NCBI GenBank assembly: GCA_035571515.1
Contig: DATNCQ010000130.1
Coordinates: forward strand, 1-64,000
DNA length: 64,000 bases
Direction of reading: 5' to 3'
From: Gp6-AA40 sp035571515
GTDB taxonomy: Bacteria; Acidobacteriota; Vicinamibacteria; Vicinamibacterales; UBA2999
Part shown: piece by piece, positions 16,063 to 24,703 of the stretch
Numbering within the stretch: position 1 is the stretch's first letter
Layout of the letters: every line of letters starts with the position of its first letter
Position numbers and translations under genes: made by a program
The notes under the pieces: generated by a model
Databases searched by the model: none
What the model was told of the DNA's origin: nothing
Seen by the model: the letters and a program-made list of their open reading frames with translations, nothing else

Positions 16063-17369
16063 CTACCCTTGCTGCTCTGCACGCGTCACCCTCAATCGGA
16101 CACACGAGCACGCGGAGACTTGCCACTGCCAGCTCCGTTGGAACGACACTCGAGTGGTATGACTTCACGGTCTACAACACGCTCGCAGCGCTGATCTTCA
16201 ACCGGTTGTTCTTCCCGTCCTTTGATCCGTTGTCCGGAACTATTCTGGCGTTCTCAACCTACGCCGTGGGCTATGTCTCGAGGCCAATCGGCGGCGTGCT
16301 CTTCGGACACCTGGGTGACAAGCACGGACGCCGCGTCGTGCTGGTCATCACCCTGGTGCTCATGGGCGCTACGACGGGACTGATGGGCCTGCTCCCGACG
16401 TACGGGACGGCCGGCCTCGCGAGTCCAATCCTGCTCGTTACGTTGCGTTTCGTGCAGGGCGTTGCGCTCGGAGGCGAATGGGCCGGCGCCGTGCTCATAT
16501 CGGTCGAACACGGCGCGCAGCGTCACCGGGGACGCAATGCCTCGTGGACGCAGGTCGGACCATCAGTCGGCACCCTGCTCGCGACCGGCGGCATTGCCTT
16601 GATCACGTATCTCGTGTCCCCGGACGAATTTCTCTCGTGGGGATGGCGGATACCGTTTCTGGCCAGCGTTGTCCTGGTCGGGTTCGGGCTGTGGATTCGT
16701 CGCGGTGTAGCGGAGACGCCGATGTTCACCGAACTGGAACAGAGCGGCACCAAATCACAGACCCCGATCGGGGATGTGTTGCGGCGTTACTGGCGGCGCC
16801 TGCTGATCGCCGCAGGCGTGCGAGTCGGGTCGGATGTTCTGTACGCGCTCCTCGTCGTATTCATGCTGACCTACGTGACGACTGTGCTGAATCTGTCCCG
16901 AACGCTGGCGTTGACGGCCATTATGGTCGGGTCGGTGTGCAATGCGGTGTCGATCCTCTTCTTCGGAGCCCTTTCGGATCGTGTCGGACGTCGTCCGGTG
17001 TATGCGGCCGGCGCGCTGCTCGGAATGCTGTGGGCGTTCGTCTTTTTCGTCCTGTTGGAGAGCAGAAGACCCGCGCTCATCGTGATCGCGGTGGTCGTCG
17101 GTCTGGTGATCCACTCCGCCATGTTCGGGCCGCAGGCCGCGTTCGTGACAGAGCAGTTTCCGACACGGGTCCGTTACGCAGGCTGCTCGCTCGCCTACAC
17201 AGCCGCCGGCATTGCCGGCGGCGGCTTCGCGCCATTGATATTCGCGAGCCTGTTTGCCGTCTATCGCACGAGCACCACGATATCGCTCTATGTGGTCGCG
17301 ACGCTGTGCGTGACCGGCGTCGCGCTCCTGGTGGCACGAGAAACAGCGGCGTCCCCTCTGGAAGAATAG
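16059..17369 (+). CDS. MHS-family major facilitator transporter
   Basis: A protein of 436 residues with 12 predicted membrane helices. The metabolite:H+ symporter (MHS) subgroup is indicated by SVGTTLEWYDFTVYN near the N-terminus, the loop 2-3 motif GHLGDKHGRRVVL, RFVQGVALGGEWAGAV in helix 4-5, and the second-half copy GALSDRVGRRPVY. AAFVTEQFPTRVRYAGCSL is the MHS signature of loop 10. It should import an organic acid or zwitterion (shikimate, proline/betaine or a similar compound) with protons. The start ATG overlaps the stop of the alpha/beta-barrel gene, which suggests that protein handles the imported compound. Confidence 0.9.
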   Translation: MTTLAALHASPSIGHTSTRRLATASSVGTTLEWYDFTVYNTLAALIFNRLFFPSFDPLSGTILAFSTYAVGYVSRPIGGVLFGHLGDKHGRRVVLVITLVLMGATTGLMGLLPTYGTAGLASPILLVTLRFVQGVALGGEWAGAVLISVEHGAQRHRGRNASWTQVGPSVGTLLATGGIALITYLVSPDEFLSWGWRIPFLASVVLVGFGLWIRRGVAETPMFTELEQSGTKSQTPIGDVLRRYWRRLLIAAGVRVGSDVLYALLVVFMLTYVTTVLNLSRTLALTAIMVGSVCNAVSILFFGALSDRVGRRPVYAAGALLGMLWAFVFFVLLESRRPALIVIAVVVGLVIHSAMFGPQAAFVTEQFPTRVRYAGCSLAYTAAGIAGGGFAPLIFASLFAVYRTSTTISLYVVATLCVTGVALLVARETAASPLEE

Positions 17370-17509
17370 CGACTCGGCGCGCCGGCCGCGGGCGTGGTGG
17401 TCGTCGGGTTGTGGCCGTTGATGATCGTGTGCACGTTGGGCACCTGTGCCGCCTTCGCCACCGTGGCCGAGAATTCCACTCCCGACCCGCCGTTGTTCTT
17501 GTCGATCAT
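17370..17509 (-). pseudogene. C-terminal remnant of an MBL-fold hydrolase
   Basis: The complement reads GGSGVEFSATVAKAAQVPNV and then TIINGHNPTTTT, which matches the end of acidobacterial metallo-beta-lactamase-fold hydrolases (motif VIxGHS/NxxTTW). Only about 45 residues remain; the zinc-binding HxHxDH part is absent. It sits directly downstream of the LPMO-like gene on the same strand (the ATG shares bases with the LPMO stop), so it is probably a deletion remnant. Confidence 0.5.
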
Positions 17510-18126
17510 TTTTCGGCCGGCCATCCGGGACTCAACGGTTGTGCAGGGTCCGCGGTGATTTGCAGGTTCGCGCAGTGGTGGTACGAGTACCCGCCCGGAT
17601 TGTTGAAGCCATGATCGGCCATGAACTGCACGACTTGGAGCGTGCACTTTCTGCAGTTGATGTTCGGCAGTTGCACGTCGCCCTCCCAGGGATCCATCGG
17701 GCCGGTCGGTCGAGTCGAATGCACGAAGAGACCATCGGCCAGCACAGGGATCTGCGTCGGGTTCTGGATGGCGGCGGACACCGACCATGGTCCTCTGTCG
17801 GACTCTCTGGTCGTCGTTTCAGGATCGAGCGGCAGCTCGGTCGGCGAGTTGACCGCCAATGCGACGCGGTAGTGACCGGGATGATAGACGGTCTCCTGAA
17901 CCTTGAGATGCAGCTTCTGTCCGCCGACGGCCTTCCCGATGATGTAGCTCGGTTTGCCGTAGTCGCTGTTCGTGCCGCCGCAGGGTCCTGCCTTCTGTGG
18001 ATCACCGCGGTTGTCTTCGATCAGCCACGACGCGGGCTCCAGGAGCTTGAAGTGGGCGTGGATGCCCGCCGGCACCGCCATCGTCAGACCAGCGGCAACA
18101 AGAGAGACGCGGGTCACACGTGTCAT
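17506..18126 (-). CDS. SCE4755-type polysaccharide-monooxygenase-like secreted protein
   Basis: A protein of 206 residues. A signal peptide would be cleaved after residue 24 (GIHA), leaving His25 as the first residue of the mature chain (HFKLLEPASWLIED). A second conserved His lies in VYHPGHYRVALAVNS (His85). A mature N-terminal His plus a second His is the copper 'histidine brace' of lytic polysaccharide monooxygenases. Paired Cys (GPCGG; NINCRKCTLQV) and a final YHHCANLQIT fit the LPMO-like family named after Sorangium SCE4755. Copper binding and oxidative activity are inferred, and no substrate is known. It lies downstream of the hydrolase/cytochrome pair on the opposite side of an MBL remnant. 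Confidence 0.82.
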   Translation of the reverse strand: MTRVTRVSLVAAGLTMAVPAGIHAHFKLLEPASWLIEDNRGDPQKAGPCGGTNSDYGKPSYIIGKAVGGQKLHLKVQETVYHPGHYRVALAVNSPTELPLDPETTTRESDRGPWSVSAAIQNPTQIPVLADGLFVHSTRPTGPMDPWEGDVQLPNINCRKCTLQVVQFMADHGFNNPGGYSYHHCANLQITADPAQPLSPGWPAEK

Positions 18127-18165
18127 ATTGAACCTCGATTGGCTGTGCGCGGATTGTTGGTGCGA

Positions 18166-18912
18166 TCACCTGATTGCTGGCGGCAGACCATACCCGGCAA
18201 CCGGCAGGTTGGCGCGGAACCAGATCACGATGTCCGCCTCCAGATCCTGCTGCTTCGCAAACATCGTCGCGGCGTGACCCGCGTCCTTGAACATTTCCAC
18301 GCGGCTGTCAGCGTGCGCCGAGAGGCCAACGAGCTTCCTGATCGACGCGGCCGCATCGGTATCCTCTTCGCTCGCGGCGCCGAAAATCGGAAGGGTCGCC
18401 GAGCTCTTGATGTGAGCCTCGCCCTGTGCGTCAGTGCCTCCCGATAGCAGCACGAGGGTCCGGATTTCGGGATGACGGCGGCTGGCCTGCACGGCCTGGT
18501 TCACGCCGCAGCTCCCGCCCACCACGCCGAGCGCCCTGTTGATGACCGTTGACTGCGCGCTGAGAAACTTCAACGCAGCGTCGACGTCGCCCGGCATCAA
18601 TTCCAGAATCTTCTGACGCTGCGCCCGGAAGTCGGTGAACGCCCCTCCACGACTCCCGCCGAAGCCGCGCCAGTCGATCGTGAGCACGTTGTAGCCGGCG
18701 ACGTTCAGCATCGTGGCCAGCTGATCGTAGATGCGGCGATCGGCGTCGCACTGATGGAGGAGCAGGATGCCCGGCCCGCCCTTCTCCGCCGAATAGTAGC
18801 TGCCCTGGAGCGCGAACCCGTCGCCCGCCGTGACGCTGACCTGCCGCTGTGCCGCGTGCGCGGCAGCCGCGACGAGCAGAAGGACGCCGGAGACGACCGA
18901 GATGCGTGTCAT
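18166..18912 (-). CDS. Secreted alpha/beta hydrolase (dienelactone-hydrolase-like)
   Basis: A protein of 248 residues with a cleavable signal (VVSGVLLLVAAAAHAAQ). The alpha/beta hydrolase core shows GPGILLLHQCDADRRIYDQL as the oxyanion region, TIDWRGFGGSRGG, the nucleophile elbow GVVGGSCGVNQA (Gly-x-Ser-x-Gly with Ser) and the late histidine in KDAGHAATMF. It probably cleaves an ester in the periplasm. The start ATG 18912 overlaps the stop of the cytochrome/monooxygenase gene upstream by four bases, so they are translated together. A long open frame upstream of this start is only the shadow of that gene. Confidence 0.85.
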   Translation of the reverse strand: MTRISVVSGVLLLVAAAAHAAQRQVSVTAGDGFALQGSYYSAEKGGPGILLLHQCDADRRIYDQLATMLNVAGYNVLTIDWRGFGGSRGGAFTDFRAQRQKILELMPGDVDAALKFLSAQSTVINRALGVVGGSCGVNQAVQASRRHPEIRTLVLLSGGTDAQGEAHIKSSATLPIFGAASEEDTDAAASIRKLVGLSAHADSRVEMFKDAGHAATMFAKQQDLEADIVIWFRANLPVAGYGLPPAIR

Positions 18913-20333
18913 CGCTCGGTCAGGAAGCTGTTCTCGTCCGCCTCCCGATCGACCAGGAAGCCCATGTTCGGCGTGCCCATCTCCTCCCAGCTCTGACCGC
19001 CGTAGTAGACCCACTTGCCCGGGTCGGGGTTGTACTTGTTGCCGGTCGAATTGTCGTAGGTGAACTGCACGCGCATCCTGGCGCCCTTCGGGATTTTCAC
19101 GGAGGTACGGTACGTGAGCTGCCAGTTGAAGTTGTAATGCGGCACGTAGAGCAGCGTCTCTTCTTTCCCGTCCGGATACACGAGCGTGTAGCGGACCGTC
19201 TTTCCGCGTACGTGGGCGTGCGGCCGGAACCAGACGAGCTCGACATCTTTCAGAAAGCTGATCTCCGCGGGCGGACCCGGATGGTTGGTCGCATAGGGAG
19301 GAATCGCCAGCGTCGCGTTCGCCTGCTGGCGCGCGACCGGCGCATTGTCGCCCTCCGGTCCATCCTGTGGCAGGAATTTCTTGGCGGGCGGCGTCCGGGT
19401 CACGGTGAAGCCGATGCGGCTCTTGTCGATGGTTGCCAGGCCGGTGGCCGTGTAGTGCAGGCTCACGATCATGTCGGAACCCGCCGGTACCAGCATCCCG
19501 GCGTTCACGGCCCGATAGTCTTCGAACGGCAGCCCCGGCAGGTAGCAGAACTCGTTGGTGCCCTCGTGATACACGGTGGGACGGCCAACGCGACGCGTGA
19601 CCTCGGTCGTGCCCGCGATGCGCGTCAGCACGACGCCATCGGGCGGGCCGGTCGTCGTTCCGTCGGGCTTCGTCATGGTGCCGTCCTCGCCGCGCGGCAC
19701 CTCCATCCACTGGTACTCGCCGTACGGCGTCGTCGGCTTGTGCTTCTGGAAACCAAAGCACATGTGATGGACGACGGCCGGTACGCCCGGCATGATCTCG
19801 ACCGACGTCACCCAGGTGTCTTCTTTGAACGGAGCGGGAAACGCGATGCGCTCCCATTCCACGATGCCGCGGGCTGGAACGGGATACGGCGGCAGATCGA
19901 AGGTCACGTCCGGCTTGATTTGCCAGCCGCCTGCCGGCCACTCAATCGCGGGCGGCGCATCGGTTGGATTGCCTTCGGGCGCGCCGTTGTTGACCCACGC
20001 CGCGATGGTGTCAATCTCGGTCTGCGTGAGGGACCGGTCGTTATTGAAGTGCCCAAAGCGTGGGTCCGCAAACCAGGGCGGCATCGCCCTCGAGAGCACC
20101 GCCGCCTTCATGGCCTTTGCCCACGGTCTGGTGTCCTTGAAGGTGAGCATCGAGAACGGCCCGATCTGACCCGGGCGGTGGCAGCTCTGGCAATTCTTCT
20201 GCAAGACCGGAAGCACGTCCTTGTAGAACGTGACCGCCCCGCCGGCATCCTGACTGGCCGCGGGTGGCGCCCACACCGCCGCCATCACGATCAGGACTAT
20301 CGGGAACGCCACGACGGACATCTTTGACAGCAT
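18909..20333 (-). CDS. Secreted cytochrome c fused to a copper type II monooxygenase-like domain
   Basis: A protein of 474 residues. After a signal peptide (to about residue 28) comes a c-type haem segment with CQSCHRPGQIGPFSML (C48, C51, H52). The following 300 residues resemble ascorbate-dependent copper type II monooxygenases of the PHM/DBM family: VVHHMCFGF supplies the His-His pair, and WFRPHAHVRGKTVRY supplies the HxH of the second copper site. MRVQFTYDNSTGNKYNP is in the C-terminal part. Periplasmic, probably passing electrons from haem to copper for an oxygenation. The family is common in Acidobacteriota but uncharacterised as far as I know. It is the first gene of a two-gene operon with the hydrolase, and divergent from an amidohydrolase. 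Confidence 0.85.
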   Translation of the reverse strand: MLSKMSVVAFPIVLIVMAAVWAPPAASQDAGGAVTFYKDVLPVLQKNCQSCHRPGQIGPFSMLTFKDTRPWAKAMKAAVLSRAMPPWFADPRFGHFNNDRSLTQTEIDTIAAWVNNGAPEGNPTDAPPAIEWPAGGWQIKPDVTFDLPPYPVPARGIVEWERIAFPAPFKEDTWVTSVEIMPGVPAVVHHMCFGFQKHKPTTPYGEYQWMEVPRGEDGTMTKPDGTTTGPPDGVVLTRIAGTTEVTRRVGRPTVYHEGTNEFCYLPGLPFEDYRAVNAGMLVPAGSDMIVSLHYTATGLATIDKSRIGFTVTRTPPAKKFLPQDGPEGDNAPVARQQANATLAIPPYATNHPGPPAEISFLKDVELVWFRPHAHVRGKTVRYTLVYPDGKEETLLYVPHYNFNWQLTYRTSVKIPKGARMRVQFTYDNSTGNKYNPDPGKWVYYGGQSWEEMGTPNMGFLVDREADENSFLTER

Positions 20334-20408
20334 GACGATCGGGGATTCTACATCCTCCGTGTCAGAGGCGAAGCGCCCATTCCCACCTGCTCAACTTACA
20401 ATGCCCCC

Positions 20409-21761
20409 GTGACGAGACCGTTATTCCTCGCGCTGGTTGCTGCTGTCCTGTTGATTGATGCCGACGCCGCGCAGGCACCACGTCCCGTGGACGCGGTGCT
20501 GTACGAGGGTGCGCGGCTCATTACGGGCGGCGACGGTCCGCCAATCGAGCGTTCCGCATTCCTTGTCCAGAGCGGCCACTTCACGCGGGTGGGGCGCCAG
20601 GGAGAGGTACAGGCGCCCGCCGGTGCGATGCGCGTGGATCTGACCGGCAAGACGGTGATTCCAGCGTTGGTCGATGCGCACTCGCACATCGGCTACATGA
20701 AGAACCTCACCAGCGGCCCCCAGAACTACACGAGAGAGAACATCCTCGACCACCTGCATCGGTTTGCCTACTTCGGCGTGGCTGCGTCGCAAGCGATGGG
20801 GAGCGATTTCGGGGAGCTGCCGTTTCAGATCAGGGAGGAGCAGCGCACCGGGAAGGATCCCGATGCCGCGAGATTCCTGACCGCAGGCCGGGGACTCGCT
20901 CCGATTGAAGAGATCAGCCCGACGAACATGCGTCACGCCGCGTACGTCGTGACCACGGTCGAAGGCGCGCGCGCTGACGTGCAGGAACTGGCGCAGCGGA
21001 AGATTCCGTTGATCAAGATGTGGGTCGATAGTCGCGGCGGGACGATCAAGACGCTGACGCCCGACCTGTACGGCGCCATTCTGGACGAAGCCCACACGCA
21101 CGGGATGCGCGTGGCCGTGCATGCGACCGAACTGTCCGACGCCAAGAACCTGCTGCGGACAGGCATCGACGTCTTCGCCCACATGATCAGCGACGTCGAT
21201 GACGAGCTGATCGCGCTGTTCAAGCAACACCCGAACACAGTGCTGCTGACGGCACTGAGCGCACCTCGCCGCGTCGTTGCGGCGTCCTGGCTCTCGCCGG
21301 TGCACCCACTCATCGCCGAGACCGTGCGGCCGGAGCAAATCAAAAGACTGCAGGGTCGGCTGTCGTCGCAGAGTCCTCAGGCGATTGAAGAGGGACGCCG
21401 GGCGTGGGAGCGTCTGGCACGCGGCCTCCGACTGTTATCAGCTGCAGGAGTGAAAATCGGTGTCGGCACGGACGGCGGCGGCCAAACAGGCGATCAATTC
21501 GTCGGCTGGACGATGCACGCCGAGTTGGAAAACCTGGTCGCTGCGGGCCTCACACCCGCGCAGGTGCTCGTCGCTGCGACGCGCCACTCGGCGGAGATTC
21601 TCGGGCTCGACGACCTGGGGATGGTCGCCGTCAGCAAGAGTGCCGACTTCGTGGTCCTGGACGGGAACCCGCTCGACGACATCACCAACACGCGACGCAT
21701 CGCCAGGGTGTTCCTGCGGGGCCACGAAGTCGACCGCGCGAAGCTCAGGGCAGGCTGGTAG
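20409..21761 (+). CDS. Secreted metal-dependent amidohydrolase
   Basis: A protein of 450 residues from GTG 20409 with a signal peptide (RPLFLALVAAVLLIDADAAQ). The amidohydrolase superfamily fold is shown by IPALVDAHSHIGYM (metal ligands H91 and H93), the KMWVDSRGG strand, VAVHATELSDAKN, VFAHMISDVDDE, the GVGTDGGGQ loop with the catalytic Asp, and the C-terminal sandwich SADFVVLDGNPLDDI. Substrate is not predictable; relatives hydrolyse dipeptides or imides. It is divergent from the cytochrome/monooxygenase gene with about 75 bp of shared promoter region. Confidence 0.88.
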   Translation: MTRPLFLALVAAVLLIDADAAQAPRPVDAVLYEGARLITGGDGPPIERSAFLVQSGHFTRVGRQGEVQAPAGAMRVDLTGKTVIPALVDAHSHIGYMKNLTSGPQNYTRENILDHLHRFAYFGVAASQAMGSDFGELPFQIREEQRTGKDPDAARFLTAGRGLAPIEEISPTNMRHAAYVVTTVEGARADVQELAQRKIPLIKMWVDSRGGTIKTLTPDLYGAILDEAHTHGMRVAVHATELSDAKNLLRTGIDVFAHMISDVDDELIALFKQHPNTVLLTALSAPRRVVAASWLSPVHPLIAETVRPEQIKRLQGRLSSQSPQAIEEGRRAWERLARGLRLLSAAGVKIGVGTDGGGQTGDQFVGWTMHAELENLVAAGLTPAQVLVAATRHSAEILGLDDLGMVAVSKSADFVVLDGNPLDDITNTRRIARVFLRGHEVDRAKLRAGW

Positions 21762-21835
21762 CGGAGGTTCAGGGCCGCGCGATTACGCAGGGATTTACTG
21801 CGGGAAGAGAAGGCTGCGCTCGAGAAGAGCTCGAC

Positions 21836-23155
21836 TCAGCGATTTGGGACCACCTCGGTGAGCCGAATGTCATCGGGACGGACAAGGACAACCTTGCCGT
21901 TCTCGAAGAAGGCGAAAAACTGCAGGATGCCGTCGGCGGTCGAGTACTGCCAACGGGGCCCGGCGATCGTCACCGGGTTGCCGTACATCGCGCGTATGTC
22001 CGCTTCCGTTTTCCCGATGAGAGATTTGGTCGACTCTGCGTCCGCGGGTCGCGTGGCCGCTCGCTGGCGCGCTTGCAAGGTGCCTCTCAGCGAATTCCCC
22101 ATCGCGTTGTTCCCCTCGTGACACGCGTACTCGTACATCTGGTACGGCTCGGCCTTCGTGGCGCCCACGTTGTCGTTGTACGACAGCACGCGATCCTTCT
22201 CCCACGGCTGCATGAACGTCCACGGTCTCGTCCAGGTCGTCGGGTCGTTGACGGTGACGTAGTAATGGATCCGGTTTGGACCGACGGGCACGAAGCGCTC
22301 GACGACACGAAAGTTGCCGAACGGGATCCCGGCGTCGGCGAAGGCGCCAACGGATCCACCGCTCTGCTTGTTCGTGTAACCGGTCGTTTCGACGACCAGC
22401 GTGTTCCCTTCCCAGTGCCCGCGTGAATCGCCCATCCAGCCGCCCATCGTGCCGCCGAGGTGCGGCCGCCCGTCCAGCGGGATGATTCGCGTGTTGAGCC
22501 GTTCGTGCGCCAGCATCACCCATCCGGGCGACTGCATGAGATATTGCGCGCTGTTGTAGCCCATGGTGGTGGTCGGCACTTGTGCGGCAATGCACCGCTC
22601 GGCCAGGTCGTAGTCCTCCCAATGGCGGATCTCGATGACCGCAGCCGACGGCTCCGTTGCAGGATGCGCTCGGAGGTACGCCTGCTGTCTCGCCAACCCT
22701 TCCGGTGTCAGGGGCGGTATTCTCCCGTCCGGCGGATCCTCGATGAGGGCGGTCCGGTTGTCGGAAACGAAGCTCTGGGGCGTCCAGAATCCGTTGTATG
22801 CGTCGAGACGATCCAGGTCGGCAACCGTGGCGCCGGCGCACCGCTGATCGTTCCGATTACATAGCGGGTCGTTATCCCCACTGGTCCTCGCGCGCGCGGT
22901 CAGTTCGGCATCGGTGAACGTTTTTTTTCCTGCCAGATTCGCGGGCCGTTGCATCGGCACGTTGGTATGGTTGTCCCACACCCCTTGCAGATCCGGGTCA
23001 CCCCACGGCGTTTTTGGAGGTGCGTAGGTCGATGCAGGGACTGCGAACGTGGTCGTCCCGCTCGGTGCCTGACCCGCCACCACAGCCCCAGCCAGCCACA
23101 TCGTCACGCCGACGACCACCAGCGAACCGGCCCCAATCAGAAACCGATGGCGCAT
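21836..23155 (-). CDS. Secreted acidobacterial 'PDLxGxW' family protein
   Basis: A protein of 439 residues from ATG 23155 with a good ribosome site (ggaggg). A signal peptide is followed by the family motif WGDPDLQGVWDNHT. Further blocks are HWEDYDLAERCIA, GGWMGDSRGHWEGNTLVVET, DPTTWTRPWTFMQPW and a terminal domain with MYGNPVTIAGPRWQYST. It shares PDLxGxW and TRPW blocks with the next gene, so the two are related. The family is very common in Acidobacteriota and Proteobacteria as 'hypothetical secreted protein'; no reaction is known. It is the last gene of a three-gene operon with the 'KPDLNGIWQ' protein and DUF6152. Confidence 0.8.
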   Translation of the reverse strand: MRHRFLIGAGSLVVVGVTMWLAGAVVAGQAPSGTTTFAVPASTYAPPKTPWGDPDLQGVWDNHTNVPMQRPANLAGKKTFTDAELTARARTSGDNDPLCNRNDQRCAGATVADLDRLDAYNGFWTPQSFVSDNRTALIEDPPDGRIPPLTPEGLARQQAYLRAHPATEPSAAVIEIRHWEDYDLAERCIAAQVPTTTMGYNSAQYLMQSPGWVMLAHERLNTRIIPLDGRPHLGGTMGGWMGDSRGHWEGNTLVVETTGYTNKQSGGSVGAFADAGIPFGNFRVVERFVPVGPNRIHYYVTVNDPTTWTRPWTFMQPWEKDRVLSYNDNVGATKAEPYQMYEYACHEGNNAMGNSLRGTLQARQRAATRPADAESTKSLIGKTEADIRAMYGNPVTIAGPRWQYSTADGILQFFAFFENGKVVLVRPDDIRLTEVVPNR

Positions 23156-23168
23156 CTGTCCCTCCGAT

Positions 23169-23996
23169 TCAGTTACGCGGCGGCGACACCAGCTCTCCAT
23201 AGAAGAATTGCTCGACGTACTCGGCGCACCTGAACTGAAGCAGCTGGACGTTTTTTTCGATGCGGCGATACAGCGGCATGCTGATCTTCCATGGACGCGT
23301 GAAGACGTTCGGATCTTCGATCGTGGCTTCGTACGCGAGGTGGTCGTTGTCGATCATGGTGTAGCGTTCGACCACGTGCAACGCCTCGGTGGCGAAATTC
23401 CCCGCCCGGTCGAACCATGTCTGCCCGTTGAAGCCGGTGACGTCGATGACAAGCGTGTCGTCGTCCCACCGAGCGTTCGACCACCCCATCCACGATTCGA
23501 TCGGCGCTTCCTTCTTCCCGTTCATGAAGATCTCGCGCCGCGCGTACGAGTACTGGTACACGATCCACATCCGATTCGGACTCTGAAAGATCTGAAATGG
23601 ATGGGGAAGGTAGGTCGCTCGCGGCACGCCGGGCAGAAAACAATTCAGTTCCGGGTCGGCGTTCAGGTCTCGCCCCGGTTTGCCGGGGAGGGCATTCTTC
23701 CGATTCTGTTCCCGCTTCGCCAGCGCCTCCGGCTTGTACGGGATCTTGCCGCCCTCGACGACGCTCATGCCCGGGAGACGGGCGCCCCATACGCCTGTGA
23801 CGACGACCGGCGATGGCCCGCCCTCGTGGTCTTCGAGATCCCAGTTCGCGGTCGACAGCGTTTGCCAGATGCCGTTCAAGTCGGGTTTCTTATCCCATGA
23901 GGTTCGCGGAATCCGACCGTCCTGGGTCAGCACCCGCGGCTGGGCAGAGGCGACCAACCCTGCAGCCGCCACCAACGCCAACAGAGACATTCGCAT
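23169..23996 (-). CDS. Secreted 'PDLNGIWQ' family protein
   Basis: A protein of 275 residues from ATG 23996, 8 bp downstream of the DUF6152 stop. A signal peptide (MSLLALVAAAGLVASAQP) is followed by DKKPDLNGIWQTL, CFLPGVPRATYLPHPFQ, the WMGWSNARWDDDTLVID block and FTRPWKISMPLYRR. The order and spacing match the larger downstream paralogue, with a shorter N-terminal part. Periplasmic, function unknown. The protein ends about 13 bp before the next gene begins. The frame remains open upstream over the DUF6152 gene, but that is antisense-free shadow in another register. Confidence 0.8.
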   Translation of the reverse strand: MRMSLLALVAAAGLVASAQPRVLTQDGRIPRTSWDKKPDLNGIWQTLSTANWDLEDHEGGPSPVVVTGVWGARLPGMSVVEGGKIPYKPEALAKREQNRKNALPGKPGRDLNADPELNCFLPGVPRATYLPHPFQIFQSPNRMWIVYQYSYARREIFMNGKKEAPIESWMGWSNARWDDDTLVIDVTGFNGQTWFDRAGNFATEALHVVERYTMIDNDHLAYEATIEDPNVFTRPWKISMPLYRRIEKNVQLLQFRCAEYVEQFFYGELVSPPRN

Positions 23997-24004
23997 CCGG
24001 GTGA

Positions 24005-24412
24005 CTAATTTTTTGGCGCGTCGGGCCCGGTCGAGCCGATGAAGAGCGCGCGCCCGTCCGGCAGCGTCACGTTCGTGCCGTTTGCTTTCGCCGTGCCGTC
24101 CCTCGCCTGATACCCGGTCACCTTGATCTCGGTGCCAGCCGGCAGATCCTGCCTTCGAAGGCCGCGGCGGAGAAGCGTGTTCGGCGTCCCCGTCTCGACG
24201 GCCCATTCCTCGGTTGTGCCATCCCGTTTCTTGACGTCGACATGGATCCAGGCGTGCGGGTTGATCCACTCGACCTTCGTGACGGTTCCCGTCAGCTGGA
24301 TTGGCCGGTTGATGTCGAATTCGGCGGAGAAGGAATGGTGCGCGACCGCCTGCGCGGCTCCGACGAGCACCAGGAGACCGCCGAGACCTGCCGCCGTCAG
24401 GATCGTGCGCAT
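24005..24412 (-). CDS. DUF6152 family secreted protein
   Basis: A protein of 135 residues. The signal peptide ends in AQAVA and is followed directly by HHSFSAEFDINRPI, the hallmark start of DUF6152. The core strand pattern LTGTVTKVEWINPHAWIHVD and EEWAVETGTPNTLLRRGL is also typical; the fold is probably an OB-like barrel. In this phylum the gene commonly precedes 'PDLxGxW' genes, as here. Two adjacent histidines at the mature N-terminus might bind metal, but no function is established. It is the promoter-proximal gene of the operon. Confidence 0.88.
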   Translation of the reverse strand: MRTILTAAGLGGLLVLVGAAQAVAHHSFSAEFDINRPIQLTGTVTKVEWINPHAWIHVDVKKRDGTTEEWAVETGTPNTLLRRGLRRQDLPAGTEIKVTGYQARDGTAKANGTNVTLPDGRALFIGSTGPDAPKN

Positions 24413-24669
24413 GGCGTCAGCCCTCCACGAGGACGCACGATACCACGTCTGAGCTCGCGGCCGCGCGAGCGTGCCAACTCGTCCTCAGTGAACAGCTTCG
24501 CGCCCAGGGAGAGAAGCAGCGTCGCCCCCCAGGCGGGGGCATGCCTTGGAAGGCGTGTCACGTCATGGACGAGCGACTCCGGTTTGCCGCCCGCCTGCTC
24601 GATGGACACTTGTCGTCCGTCTCGGATGGTCACGCGACTACGACGGCGAAGCGAGCGAACCCTTGACAC
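24397..24669 (-). CDS. Possible small hypothetical protein
   Basis: A frame of 90 residues overlapping the start of the DUF6152 gene by 16 bp. The stretch VTIRDGRQVSIEQAGGKPES and then HAPAWGATLLLSLGAKLFTE looks more protein-like than the surrounding sequence and ends in a basic tail. No domain is recognised, there is no clear ribosome site, and it could be a fragment. It lies between the DUF6152 operon and the truncated FRG gene. Confidence 0.25.
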   Translation of the reverse strand: MSRVRSLRRRSRVTIRDGRQVSIEQAGGKPESLVHDVTRLPRHAPAWGATLLLSLGAKLFTEDELARSRGRELRRGIVRPRGGLTPCARS

Positions 24670-24703
24670 GACCGAGCACTCACGGAAAATGCCTCCTCCT
24701 CGA

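Noticed and set aside
18849..20327. A 492-residue plus-strand frame opposite the cytochrome/monooxygenase gene
   Set aside because: Its composition (Arg, Val, His repeats) is that of an antisense shadow and the minus-strand gene has haem and copper motifs.
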